In this document: positions 22,656 through 30,874 of the stretch, one piece after another
Position numbering within the stretch: position 1 is the first letter of the stretch
How the letters are laid out: each line of letters starts with the position of its first letter
Program-made: the position numbers and the translations under genes
From: Ruminococcus sp.
GTDB taxonomy: Bacteria > Bacillota > Clostridia > Oscillospirales > Ruminococcaceae
Length of the DNA stretch: 36,628 nt
Direction: 5' to 3'
Assembly: GCA_015066745.1 (NCBI GenBank)
Contig: SVNW01000033.1
Location: 1-36,628 of the forward strand
Notes under the pieces: generated by a model
What the model was told of the DNA's origin: nothing
The model's database searches: none
The model's input: only the letters and a program-made list of their open reading frames with translations

Positions 22656-25600
22656 ATGAAAAAACTAAGAATGTTAAAGAAAGTACTGTCCATGGTTATT
22701 GCAACAGCTATGATCATCGGAACGGCAACAATGGTAACGGGATGCGATAAGAAAAACGAGAGCGGGAAAAACAGTGCCTCTTCTTCTGTAGATGCAGGCA
22801 AAACTAAGAAGATAGTTAATTACTATACTTCTGAAAATAAGGGTATGCCTGAGGGAGTAAGCAATCTTATTTCTTTACAGGCTGTAAATGGAAAAATGTA
22901 CTCATATGGTGTATCTTTTTCTGAAGCGGGAGCAGTAGAATTTTATAGTCTTGACGCCAAGAACAAGAGTGTAGAAAAGTTTGATCTCAGCAAAAAAGGA
23001 ATTCCATATATAGCACAGAGTGTTAAAGGGAAGATAATCACAGCTAACCTTGATGAGAAAACAGGAACTTTTGTTTATGTACATGACTCTGAAAGCAAAA
23101 AGTGTGAAACGGAGATACAGATATGCGATAATGTTATGGAAATGCCTTATGGTATGACCATAGATGATGAAGGTAATCTGTATGTTCTCATTCTTAAATC
23201 TGTCGGAATGGCTATAAAAGCAGAAATCGGTGTATATGATCCATCAGGTAAAGAAATAAAAAGAGAAGAAATCACAAAGAAGGTAGGAATTTCAGGATTC
23301 GGACAGTGTGAATTGTTGCTGTCTGATGATAAAGGTTTCTTATATACAATAAGTTATAACATCGATATATCAGCAATGCAGACAGGAAATCTTACTTATA
23401 AGGACCTTAAGGTGAATAAGCTTGATAAGAACTTTGATGTTGTTATGGAGATCGATGTCGGAGAAATAAGCAGTCTTACAAATATGTTTATGAACCATAA
23501 CGGTAATCTTATTATATGCGGTCTTGATGAAACCTCAACATGTTGTTATATAAATGAAGTTGACGTTTCAACCGGTGAAATATTAGGACGTTATGAGATT
23601 GCTGACACTCATAAAGCGTATATAGGCAGTGATGCAGAACACATTATATATAGCGATTCAGATGCAATATATTCTTACAATCTTAAAGACAGCAGTTCTG
23701 AAGTTATTTACAATCGTTTATCCAGTGATACTCCATCAGCATTAAAGTCGCAAAATTTTGATATTATTGCTGATGGCGAAGATATAATGTTATACGCTAT
23801 GTCAACTGATACAAGTTTTTATACTTTGCAGATTCTTAATGCAGATGGTACAGTTGAAAAGAGTATGTCGCTCAAAAACTTTGCTGAAGGTGCAACAGAG
23901 AGTCAGGTCAATAATTGCTGCATAACACCTGAAGGTAATATATGTTATCTGGAAATGGCATATAATTATGATATGATGGACGCTGCAACCAACTCTGAAG
24001 AAACATTTGCAACTGTAGAATTGTATATAAATCTTGTTGATCCCGATGGCAATAAGATAAGTTCCAATAAAGTTCCGGATTTTGTAGGAACAGAAATGAC
24101 TTATTCAAATTTTATCAATGTTGATAAATCAGGAAATGTATATTTTCATGTGACAGATGATTCATTTGAAAACGGTTCATGTCTTTTCATTGTTGATAAA
24201 GATGGAAATGTTAAGGCAAAGAATACTGATGAGGCTGTTGATGAAATAAGAGAGATCATCACATCTGCCGAGGGTGATATATATGCAAGATATTATGACA
24301 GTGCAAATGATGATAAACCAGTTTTTGCTAAGATAAATGCCGAAGACGGAAAATTTGGTGAAGCAATTGTTATTGATGGAATAAATCTTACAGGCTTGAC
24401 AAATGTTTATTCCGGTGTAGGTGAAAACAGTATATACATTGATGACGGTATCTCACTTTATGGTTATAACTTTGAAAGCAAGAAGGTAAAAGAAATCGTC
24501 AACTGGATTGAATCTGATTTTTCTGAATCATTCAGCAATCTTGCAATAATAGATGAAAATACTATTGCTTGTATAGGAAATGACTATAAGAACTATGATT
24601 CTGAACCTTCACTTCTGATACTCACAAAAGCTGATGAAGCAAAGCTTGAACAGATAAATAATAAGAAGGTAATAACTGCTGCCGGTTTTGAAATAGGTGA
24701 TGATATAGCGACTCAGATCACAAAATTCAACAAATCGAGCGATACATCAAGAATACAGGTTTATGACTATGCAAAGCACAATACAGCAGATGATGAAAAT
24801 AAGGGTATAAAACAGTTCAACAATGATATAGTGTCTGGAAATATTCCTGATATCGTTCTTGCAAATACAAATCTAAATATGGATATTTATGCAAAGAAGG
24901 GAATGTTTGCAGATCTCAATACATTTATTGAAAAAGATGCTGATATCAAGAAAGAAGATTATCTCCAGAACATTTTTGAGATAGGTTCGTATGACGGAAA
25001 GCTTTGTCAGATCATACCTTCATTTACACTTGATGGTCTTTTAGGTAAAACATCAATCGTTGGTGAAGAAAGTAATTGGACTGTTGCAGAGTTCAAAGAA
25101 TTTGTTGATTCATTTGACGGAAATGTCGTAGAAAACGTGCCCAGAGAAGATTTACTTACTGCTATGGCAGGTATAGCAATGTCTGACTATGTTGATTTCA
25201 AAGAATCAAAGTGCGATTTTGACAACGAAGATTTTATTACTATACTTGAACTTATAAAAGAAATCGGTGTTGAAGAAGAAGTAGATCTTTTTGATGATGA
25301 AAACGAAGATGCATACAACAACTATGAAAAACGTTTCTGGAATGATGAGTGTGCTCTCGAATTTACATCAATATCAGGATTTTCTGAATTTAATATTCTT
25401 GAATCTGCAAAGTTCAAGGAAGAAGTTACACTCAAGGGTATGCCATCAGGTAAGGGAAGCGGTATCACAGTAAGATATGGTGAGAGTTTCGCTATCTCTG
25501 AAAAATCTGAAAACAAAGATGAAGCATGGAAATTTGTAAGAGAATATCTCCTTGACGATTACCAGAACTACGTTATAGAATCTGATTTTCTCGGTGGCGG

Positions 25601-25904
25601 TTTCCCGATTAAGCTTTCAACTATAGATGAAATGGTTAAGAAATCACAGGATACAAATAATAATCTGTATTCAAATTACCCTGTAGGTAATGAAATGGTA
25701 CAGATCGGTGTTATCAGCGATGAATCTGTAGAAAAGGTAAAGAGCATTCTTGAATCCGTTACAGGTGATAGTAACTTTGATGTTTCTATTATGGATATTA
25801 TCAAAGAAGAAGCTGAATTGTTCTTCAAAGATGAAGCAACTTCAGCTGAAACTGCTGCAAGTATTCAGAATAAAGTTAAGCTTTATCTTGATGAAGTAAA
25901 GTAA
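22656..25904 (+). CDS. Large lipoprotein: beta-propeller-like region fused to a solute-binding domain
   Basis: This 1082-aa protein has a lipoprotein signal (1-29) with lipobox VTGC and lipidated Cys30, then a Ser/Lys-rich tether. Residues of about 50-660 consist of repeating four-strand blades. Typical segments are 'DEGNLYVLILK', 'DKGFLYTISYN', 'HNGNLIICGL', 'PEGNICYLEM', 'KSGNVYFHVTD' and 'AEGDIYARYYD', which look like a seven- or more-bladed propeller. From about 675 the sequence becomes an ABC-type extracellular solute-binding protein (family 1), with FNNDIVSGNIPDIVLANT, KKGMFADLNTFIEKD, GKLCQIIPSFTLDGLLGK and a C-terminal KDEAWKFVREYL. No permease or ATPase gene is adjacent. It could be an orphan sugar binder or an extracellular sensor. 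RBS GAAAGGAAAT is good. Confidence 0.8.
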   Translation: MKKLRMLKKVLSMVIATAMIIGTATMVTGCDKKNESGKNSASSSVDAGKTKKIVNYYTSENKGMPEGVSNLISLQAVNGKMYSYGVSFSEAGAVEFYSLDAKNKSVEKFDLSKKGIPYIAQSVKGKIITANLDEKTGTFVYVHDSESKKCETEIQICDNVMEMPYGMTIDDEGNLYVLILKSVGMAIKAEIGVYDPSGKEIKREEITKKVGISGFGQCELLLSDDKGFLYTISYNIDISAMQTGNLTYKDLKVNKLDKNFDVVMEIDVGEISSLTNMFMNHNGNLIICGLDETSTCCYINEVDVSTGEILGRYEIADTHKAYIGSDAEHIIYSDSDAIYSYNLKDSSSEVIYNRLSSDTPSALKSQNFDIIADGEDIMLYAMSTDTSFYTLQILNADGTVEKSMSLKNFAEGATESQVNNCCITPEGNICYLEMAYNYDMMDAATNSEETFATVELYINLVDPDGNKISSNKVPDFVGTEMTYSNFINVDKSGNVYFHVTDDSFENGSCLFIVDKDGNVKAKNTDEAVDEIREIITSAEGDIYARYYDSANDDKPVFAKINAEDGKFGEAIVIDGINLTGLTNVYSGVGENSIYIDDGISLYGYNFESKKVKEIVNWIESDFSESFSNLAIIDENTIACIGNDYKNYDSEPSLLILTKADEAKLEQINNKKVITAAGFEIGDDIATQITKFNKSSDTSRIQVYDYAKHNTADDENKGIKQFNNDIVSGNIPDIVLANTNLNMDIYAKKGMFADLNTFIEKDADIKKEDYLQNIFEIGSYDGKLCQIIPSFTLDGLLGKTSIVGEESNWTVAEFKEFVDSFDGNVVENVPREDLLTAMAGIAMSDYVDFKESKCDFDNEDFITILELIKEIGVEEEVDLFDDENEDAYNNYEKRFWNDECALEFTSISGFSEFNILESAKFKEEVTLKGMPSGKGSGITVRYGESFAISEKSENKDEAWKFVREYLLDDYQNYVIESDFLGGGFPIKLSTIDEMVKKSQDTNNNLYSNYPVGNEMVQIGVISDESVEKVKSILESVTGDSNFDVSIMDIIKEEAELFFKDEATSAETAASIQNKVKLYLDEVK

Positions 25905-25928
25905 TGATAAATTAAATATTTGATAAAA

Positions 25929-25984
25929 CAAGGGTATTTTATATGTGAGAAAAACTGTAAAATACCCTTGATTTTTTATTTTTA
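25929..25984 (+). terminator. Terminator after the lipoprotein gene
   Basis: The perfect 13-bp stem CAAGGGTATTTTA / TAAAATACCCTTG (25929-25941, 25958-25970) is followed by a T-rich tract. Confidence 0.85.
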
Positions 25985-25996
25985 ATGCAATATAAT
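25968..25996 (+). promoter_or_regulatory. Promoter of the Rpn-type gene pair, overlapping the terminator
   Basis: TTGATT (25968-25973) is formed by the end of the terminator stem and its T-tract. TATAAT follows at 25991-25996 after 17 bp. Confidence 0.5.
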
Positions 25997-26030
25997 ATAA
26001 TTAGTAAAGGAACAAAAGGAGCAATAAAAT

Positions 26031-26936
26031 ATGACGAACGATGTAACAGTAAAAAGAAAATCGAAAGACAGCGTGTTTGTAAAATTTTTTAGCTACATTG
26101 AAAATGTAAAGCAACTGTATGAGGAATTTCATCCTGAGATAACTGATTTAAAAGAGGAGGACATACAGGTACAGACACTGGATTCAGCAATAGTAAATAC
26201 GATTTACAACGACTTAGGATTTATAGTAAAAGACAGATATGTTGTACTTGTAGAAGCACAAAGTACATGGAATCCGAATATGGCATTGCGAATGCTTTTT
26301 TATATAAGTGAAACATACCGCAGATATCTCATAGACACACAGCAGAGTGAACACAGCACCTCAAAAGTGAATTTGCCAAAACCGGAGTTGTACGTAATAT
26401 ACACAGGCGAACAGGAAAAGCCCGAAGAGATATCATTTAGCGAAGAATTTTTCGGTGGAAATTCTGATATAGAGTTAAAGATAAAGGTGCTAAGCAAGGT
26501 AGATGCAACATTAGCCGGACAATATGTAGGATTTTGCCGTGTATTTGATGAGCAGAGAAAACTATATGAAAACAGTATAGAAGCAGCGATAGAAACATAT
26601 CGTATATGCATAGAAAAAGGATACCTTGAAGAATTTATGAAAAGTCATGAGAAGGAGGTAATAGATATGATGGCACAGTTATTTGACGAAGAAGTAATGC
26701 GCAGGCAGTATGATATAGCTAGCAGGAAAAAAGAGAGAGAAGAAGGAAGACTTGAAGGAAGGCTTGAAGGACGACTTGAGGGGAGACAAGAGGGAATACT
26801 GGAAGGAAAAATGGAAAATATGCTTTCTACAGCGCAGGCACTTATAAAACTGGGATCTATGTCATTAGAAAATATATCTATGGTTACAGGATTACCACTT
26901 GCTAAAGTGCAGGAGCTATCGGAGATGAAAAATTAA
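26031..26936 (+). CDS. Rpn-family PD-(D/E)XK nuclease / putative transposase-like protein, copy 1
   Basis: This 301-aa protein starts after AAAGGAG. The N-terminal nuclease core has the PD-(D/E)XK pattern: DSAIVNTIYNDLGF as the first acidic motif, followed by YVVLVEAQSTWNPNMALRMLFYISETYRRYL with the E-x-Q pair. Rpn proteins (recombination-promoting nucleases, Transposase_31/PDDEXK_2) cut DNA and promote recA-independent recombination; many occur in multiple copies per genome. A charged linker follows (about 235-262) with tandem LEGR repeats, then a small helical tail with SLENISMVTGLPLAKVQEL. The gene at 26980 is a near copy. A decayed relative is at 125-409. Confidence 0.85.
   Translation: MTNDVTVKRKSKDSVFVKFFSYIENVKQLYEEFHPEITDLKEEDIQVQTLDSAIVNTIYNDLGFIVKDRYVVLVEAQSTWNPNMALRMLFYISETYRRYLIDTQQSEHSTSKVNLPKPELYVIYTGEQEKPEEISFSEEFFGGNSDIELKIKVLSKVDATLAGQYVGFCRVFDEQRKLYENSIEAAIETYRICIEKGYLEEFMKSHEKEVIDMMAQLFDEEVMRRQYDIASRKKEREEGRLEGRLEGRLEGRQEGILEGKMENMLSTAQALIKLGSMSLENISMVTGLPLAKVQELSEMKN
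26742..26812 (+). repeat. Short tandem repeat encoding (L/I)EGR/K units
   Basis: 12-bp units of the type CTTGAAGGAAGR repeat about five times in copy 1. They encode RLEGRLEGRLEGRQEGILEGK. The downstream copy has about two units, so the array differs by 36 bp between the paralogues. Confidence 0.7.
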
Positions 26937-26979
26937 AATTCAGATATGATTAAAAATAGGATAGAAGGAGCAACGAAAT

Positions 26980-27849
26980 ATGACAAGCGATGTAACAGTA
27001 AAAAGAAAATCGAAAGACAGCGTGTTTGTAAAATTTTTTAGCTACATTGAAAATGTAAAGCAACTGTATGAAGAATTTCACCCTGAGATAACTGATTTAA
27101 AAGAGGAGGACATACAGGTACAGACACTTGATTCTGCGATAGTAAATACAATTTATAACGACTTAGGATTTATAGTAAAAGACAGATATGTTGTACTGGT
27201 AGAGGCACAAAGCACATGGAATCCGAATATGGCGCTGAGAATGCTTTTTTATATAAGCGAAACATACCGCAGATATCTTATAGACACACAGCAGAGTGAA
27301 CACAGCACTTCAAAAGTGAATTTGCCAAAACCGGAGTTGTACGTAATATACACAGGCGAACAGGAAAAGCCAGAAGAGATATCATTTAGCGAAGAATTTT
27401 TCGGTGGAAGTTCTGATATAGAGTTAAAGATAAAGGTACTAAGCAAAGTAGATGCGACATTAGCCGGACAATATGTAGGATTTTGCCGTGTATTTGATGA
27501 GCAGAGAAAACTGTATGAAAACAGTATAGAAGCAGCGATAGAAACATATCGTATATGCATAGAAAAAGGATACCTTGAAGAATTTATGAAAAGTCATGAG
27601 AAGGAGGTAATAGATATGATGGCACAGTTATTTGACGAAGAAGTAATGCGCAGACAGTATGATATAGCTAGCAGGAAAAAAGAGAGAGAAGAGGGAAGGC
27701 TTGAAGGAAGGCTGGAAGGAAAAATGGAAAATATGATTTCTACAGCACAAGCACTTATAAAACTGGGATCTATGTCATTAGAAAATATATCTATGGTTAC
27801 GGGATTACCGCTTGCTAAAGTACAGGAGCTTTCGAAGATAAATTCATAA
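26980..27849 (+). CDS. Rpn-family PD-(D/E)XK nuclease / putative transposase-like protein, copy 2
   Basis: This 289-aa tandem copy of the gene at 26031 begins 43 bp after it, with its own GAAGGAG site. The same nuclease motifs are present, including DSAIVNTIYNDLGF and LVEAQSTWNPNMAL. In the first 230 residues only two amino acids differ from copy 1 (Asn to Ser at residue 3 and Asn to Ser in FGGNSD), while about two dozen codons differ silently. The LEGR linker is 12 residues shorter, which accounts for the length difference. It probably shares copy 1's promoter. Confidence 0.85.
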   Translation: MTSDVTVKRKSKDSVFVKFFSYIENVKQLYEEFHPEITDLKEEDIQVQTLDSAIVNTIYNDLGFIVKDRYVVLVEAQSTWNPNMALRMLFYISETYRRYLIDTQQSEHSTSKVNLPKPELYVIYTGEQEKPEEISFSEEFFGGSSDIELKIKVLSKVDATLAGQYVGFCRVFDEQRKLYENSIEAAIETYRICIEKGYLEEFMKSHEKEVIDMMAQLFDEEVMRRQYDIASRKKEREEGRLEGRLEGKMENMISTAQALIKLGSMSLENISMVTGLPLAKVQELSKINS

Positions 27850-27876
27850 AAAAGAATAATTATAATATTATGACCG

Positions 27877-27925
27877 AAAACAACGTCAGGCAGAGTTAAT
27901 TATAGCTTAGTTTGGCGTTGTTTTT
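27877..27925 (+). terminator. Terminator after the Rpn-type pair
   Basis: AACAACGTC (27879-27887) pairs with GGCGTTGTT (27914-27922) with one G-U pair and can extend inward with further wobble pairs. It is followed by TTT and preceded by an A-run. Confidence 0.7.
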
Positions 27926-27943
27926 ATATAAACTTATAAACAA

Positions 27944-27985
27944 AAAGACATAACAGACTCCTGTAAAGAAATCTGTTATGTCTTT
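27944..27985 (-). terminator. Terminator of the GH9 cellulase gene
   Basis: The perfect 14-bp stem AAAGACATAACAGA / TCTGTTATGTCTTT (27944-27957, 27972-27985) is followed on the minus strand by TTTG. It lies 33 bp past the GH9 stop. Confidence 0.85.
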
Positions 27986-28018
27986 ATTTATTTTATCAAC
28001 TAAAATATGTACTTACTA

Positions 28019-30664
28019 TTAACCCATGATGAGATTCTTCAACTTGATAAGGTCAACGATTGAAATCTTACCATCATTGTTAAGGTCAGCATTCTTCTTG
28101 CTCTGTGTAGTAAAGTTCTTCTTACCTACCATAGACTGCATCATTGAAGCGAGGTCTGTTGCTGAAACAACGCCGTCTTCGTTGATATCACCTGAAACTG
28201 TACTTGTTGAAGGCTTCTGAGTTGTAGTAACCTTAGAAGTTGTAGTAACCTTTGTAGTAGTTGTAGTCTTAGTTGTTGTTACAGCAGAACCACCTGTTGT
28301 GTAAAGTGTTACAGAGTCGATAGTGAACTTGTCACAGTCGATCCACCAAACACCGAACTTGATTTCTCCGCCGTAACCATACTGAATGATGTCAGCAGTG
28401 TCAGCGTCAACGTTCCATGTGATAGTACCTGAATTTCCTGAAATAGTCTGTGACATATCTTTTGACATTGTCCAGTAGTCAGGGGAAACAGTTGTAGAAG
28501 TACCGAAAGCACCTTCCCATTTACCGATCTTACCGCTAGCAGAGATCTTAACTTCAACCTTTGAAATCTTTTCCTTAGAAGAAGCCTTAAGACCAAAGTC
28601 TTCATAAGCAAAACCGATCATTCTTTCATCTTCGCCAAGATCAGAGTATGTATAAGATTTATTAACCTTGAGTGTGTAACCGTCACTTGATGATGAAGGC
28701 GGATTTGTAGTCTGAGGAGCCTTTGTAGTAGTAACAGGTTTAGCTGTAGTAACTACAGAAGAAGAGCCGCCGCTTGTGTGAAGTGTTACAGACTCGATAG
28801 TAAACTGATCACAGTCAATCCACCAAACACCAAACTTGATTTCTCCGCCGTAACCGTACTGGATGATATCAGCAGTGTCAGCGTCAACGTTCCATGTGAT
28901 AGTACCTGAATTTCCTGAAATAGTCTGTGACATTTCGTCAGACATTGTCCAATAATCAGGGGAAACAGTTGTAGAAGTACCGAAAGCACCCTGCCACTTA
29001 CCGATATTTTTGTTAGCAGAAATCTTAACTTCAACCTTTGAGATCTTTTCCTTAGAAGAAGCCTTGAGACCGAAGTCTTCGTAAGCAAAACCGATCATTC
29101 TGTCGTTTTCGCCCATATCACTATATGTATATGTCTTGTTTACTTTAAGTGTGTAACCATCACCTGACTGTGAAGGAGGATTTGTATTTGAAGGAGCCTT
29201 TGTAGTAGTCTTGGATGTAGTAGTGTTACCCTGTGGAGGAGCTGTTGTAACTGTTGTTGTTGCAGGAGGATTTACTACTGCACCGCCTACACCGTTAGAC
29301 TTAGCACCTACGATTGTTGAATCAACTGTACCTGTTTTGTAAATGCTGTAGAGACCTGCAGCAGCACCAACAAGACCTGCGTTGTAGTCAACAGCAACTT
29401 CGTTACATACATAGTCAGCTCTTGAATCCTGGTATGTACCGCCTGCATCTGAAGGACCACCAACAAGCGCACCAACGAGTACATACTTTGAAGGTGAGTT
29501 ATCTTCAGCATTTGAAGTACCTGAACAAGCTCTGTGGTGTGGCTTTGAAGCTGAGTTGCTTGCATAACCAACAACGAAACATGTGTTTGCAGGGTTCTTA
29601 CCAAGGAGGTAATCCATCTGGTTCTGACACCATGCGCCGTAATCAGCATTTGAGTTCTTTGTAGCTACGAGAGCTGTGAACTGCATTGAAGCGTTAAGAC
29701 GAGCACTGCCCCACTTATCGAGGAAGAAGTAGTCGTTAGAACCTGTCTTGCTTCCGATCCAGCCGTTTACCTTAGACCAGTCGCCTGTGATGTGAGCATA
29801 TACTGAAGCAGCACCGAGGTCAACGTTATCCCAGCCGTGAACCCAACCGAGATACTGTGTCTGTTTGCTTGCACAGTCGTTCTTATATTTTTCATTCTTT
29901 GTAGCAAGATAGAGCCAACCTGCAGCCCAAGCCTGTTCGTCACGGCAACCGCTACTCTTGTAGAATCCGTTAGGACCGTCAGTAGCAACCTGGTTGTGCT
30001 GTGTTGAAAACTTGTAGAGAGCTTCAGCGTACTTGAGGTCTTCTGCATTACCGAAGTTGAGGTAGCTTAATGCGAGTGAAGCAGCGTATTCAGCAGCGAT
30101 ATCGCTTGCACCTGATGATGTCCAGAACATCTTACGTGAACCACCCTGATTCTCCGGAGGTCCCCAGTAAGCGTGGTCAGCATCGCCATCGCCCTTCTGA
30201 TAGAGGAACTTTGAAACTGTATCTCCGCTAAGCTGTGTAGAAGCCTTGAAGAATGAGTTGAAGTAATCTGAAATTGTCTTGAAGTGAGCAGTGTTTCCTG
30301 TAGCGTCATAAGCGTCCTTGAACTCGTAGTATGACCAACCGAGAGTAGAAGCTGTGAAGCCCTGTGGGAGACCAAACATTGCATGGTCACCTGCATCGTG
30401 GAAACCGCCGTCTACTTCATCAGAAGTATGGCAGTTGCCTCTCCATGTAAGAAGTGATGTGTCATCAACTTTTTTACCGCACATATTTGCGTCATAAAGG
30501 AAGAGTGACTGCTGGAGAAGCTTTGCATAGTTGTCATGAGTTGCAGCCTTTACAGTGCTTTCCTTTGAAGAGAAAAGACCCGGCTGAACAAGTGATGTTG
30601 CTGAGAGTGTGAGTGCAGCAACAGCTGCGAATGCCTTTTTTGATAAACTTTTTTTAGAATTCAT
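28019..30664 (-). CDS. Secreted GH9 cellulase with two repeated binding-like modules and a dockerin
   Basis: This is an 881-aa cellulosomal enzyme. A signal peptide (about 1-40, ending VKA) is followed by a GH9 domain (about 45-445), with base motif DAGD (90-93), PHHRACSGT near 376 and the acid Glu422 in YVCNEVAVDYNAGLVGA. Two Thr/Pro linkers separate twin modules at about 503-631 and 662-790. These differ at only about 15 of 130 positions and are rich in Trp/Tyr (GFAYEDFGLKA, EIKFGVWWIDCD), so they are probably carbohydrate-binding; I cannot give a CBM number. A dockerin (825-880) has calcium loops DINEDGVVSATDL and DLNNDGKISIVDL. It should cut beta-1,4-glucan. Codons favour C-ending forms more than neighbouring genes, as in a highly expressed gene. 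Confidence 0.95.
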   Translation of the reverse strand: MNSKKSLSKKAFAAVAALTLSATSLVQPGLFSSKESTVKAATHDNYAKLLQQSLFLYDANMCGKKVDDTSLLTWRGNCHTSDEVDGGFHDAGDHAMFGLPQGFTASTLGWSYYEFKDAYDATGNTAHFKTISDYFNSFFKASTQLSGDTVSKFLYQKGDGDADHAYWGPPENQGGSRKMFWTSSGASDIAAEYAASLALSYLNFGNAEDLKYAEALYKFSTQHNQVATDGPNGFYKSSGCRDEQAWAAGWLYLATKNEKYKNDCASKQTQYLGWVHGWDNVDLGAASVYAHITGDWSKVNGWIGSKTGSNDYFFLDKWGSARLNASMQFTALVATKNSNADYGAWCQNQMDYLLGKNPANTCFVVGYASNSASKPHHRACSGTSNAEDNSPSKYVLVGALVGGPSDAGGTYQDSRADYVCNEVAVDYNAGLVGAAAGLYSIYKTGTVDSTIVGAKSNGVGGAVVNPPATTTVTTAPPQGNTTTSKTTTKAPSNTNPPSQSGDGYTLKVNKTYTYSDMGENDRMIGFAYEDFGLKASSKEKISKVEVKISANKNIGKWQGAFGTSTTVSPDYWTMSDEMSQTISGNSGTITWNVDADTADIIQYGYGGEIKFGVWWIDCDQFTIESVTLHTSGGSSSVVTTAKPVTTTKAPQTTNPPSSSSDGYTLKVNKSYTYSDLGEDERMIGFAYEDFGLKASSKEKISKVEVKISASGKIGKWEGAFGTSTTVSPDYWTMSKDMSQTISGNSGTITWNVDADTADIIQYGYGGEIKFGVWWIDCDKFTIDSVTLYTTGGSAVTTTKTTTTTKVTTTSKVTTTQKPSTSTVSGDINEDGVVSATDLASMMQSMVGKKNFTTQSKKNADLNNDGKISIVDLIKLKNLIMG
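28295..28681 (-). repeat. Second copy of the GH9 binding-like module (DNA repeat)
   Basis: This encodes residues 662-790. It is nearly identical to 28772-29158 at DNA level over long stretches, for example around GGATGGAACGTTGACGC-type codons of WNVDADTAD. Confidence 0.85.
28772..29158 (-). repeat. First copy of the GH9 binding-like module (DNA repeat)
   Basis: This encodes residues 503-631. Only about 15 residues differ from the second copy, which points to recent duplication or gene conversion. Confidence 0.85.
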
Positions 30665-30729
30665 TCAAAAATTCATCCTTTCAAATTTTAAAATAATATA
30701 GCTTATATCAATCAATTCCATACAACATT

Positions 30730-30758
30730 ATTATACACAAAAAAAATACGTTTGTGAA
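30730..30758 (-). promoter_or_regulatory. Promoter of the GH9 cellulase gene
   Basis: On the minus strand TTCACA (30753-30758) and a perfect TATAAT (30730-30735) are separated by 17 bp. A 65-nt leader with AAAGGAT leads to the ATG at 30664. Confidence 0.65.
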
Positions 30759-30822
30759 TACTTTTTTGACGATTTCTTAAAAGTTAATATAAAGTTCATA
30801 TATTTTCAATTTTATTCCACCA

Positions 30823-30862
30823 AAAAATCCACTTTATCATTATAACAAAGTGGATTTTTTTA
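30823..30862. terminator. Terminator after cdaR
   Basis: The 14-bp stem AAAAAATCCACTTT / AAAGTGGATTTTTT with an 11-nt loop is usable on both strands. It ends the minus-strand cdaA-cdaR operon. Confidence 0.85.
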
Positions 30863-30874
30863 TTCCTTGATATT

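Noticed and set aside
26742-26812. CRISPR-like short repeats
   Set aside because: The 12-bp units are contiguous, in frame and coding; there are no spacers.
28309-30396. Several 100-aa frames inside the GH9 gene, both strands
   Set aside because: They are side effects of repeated Thr/Ser codons and strong codon bias; they have no ribosome sites and no family patterns.
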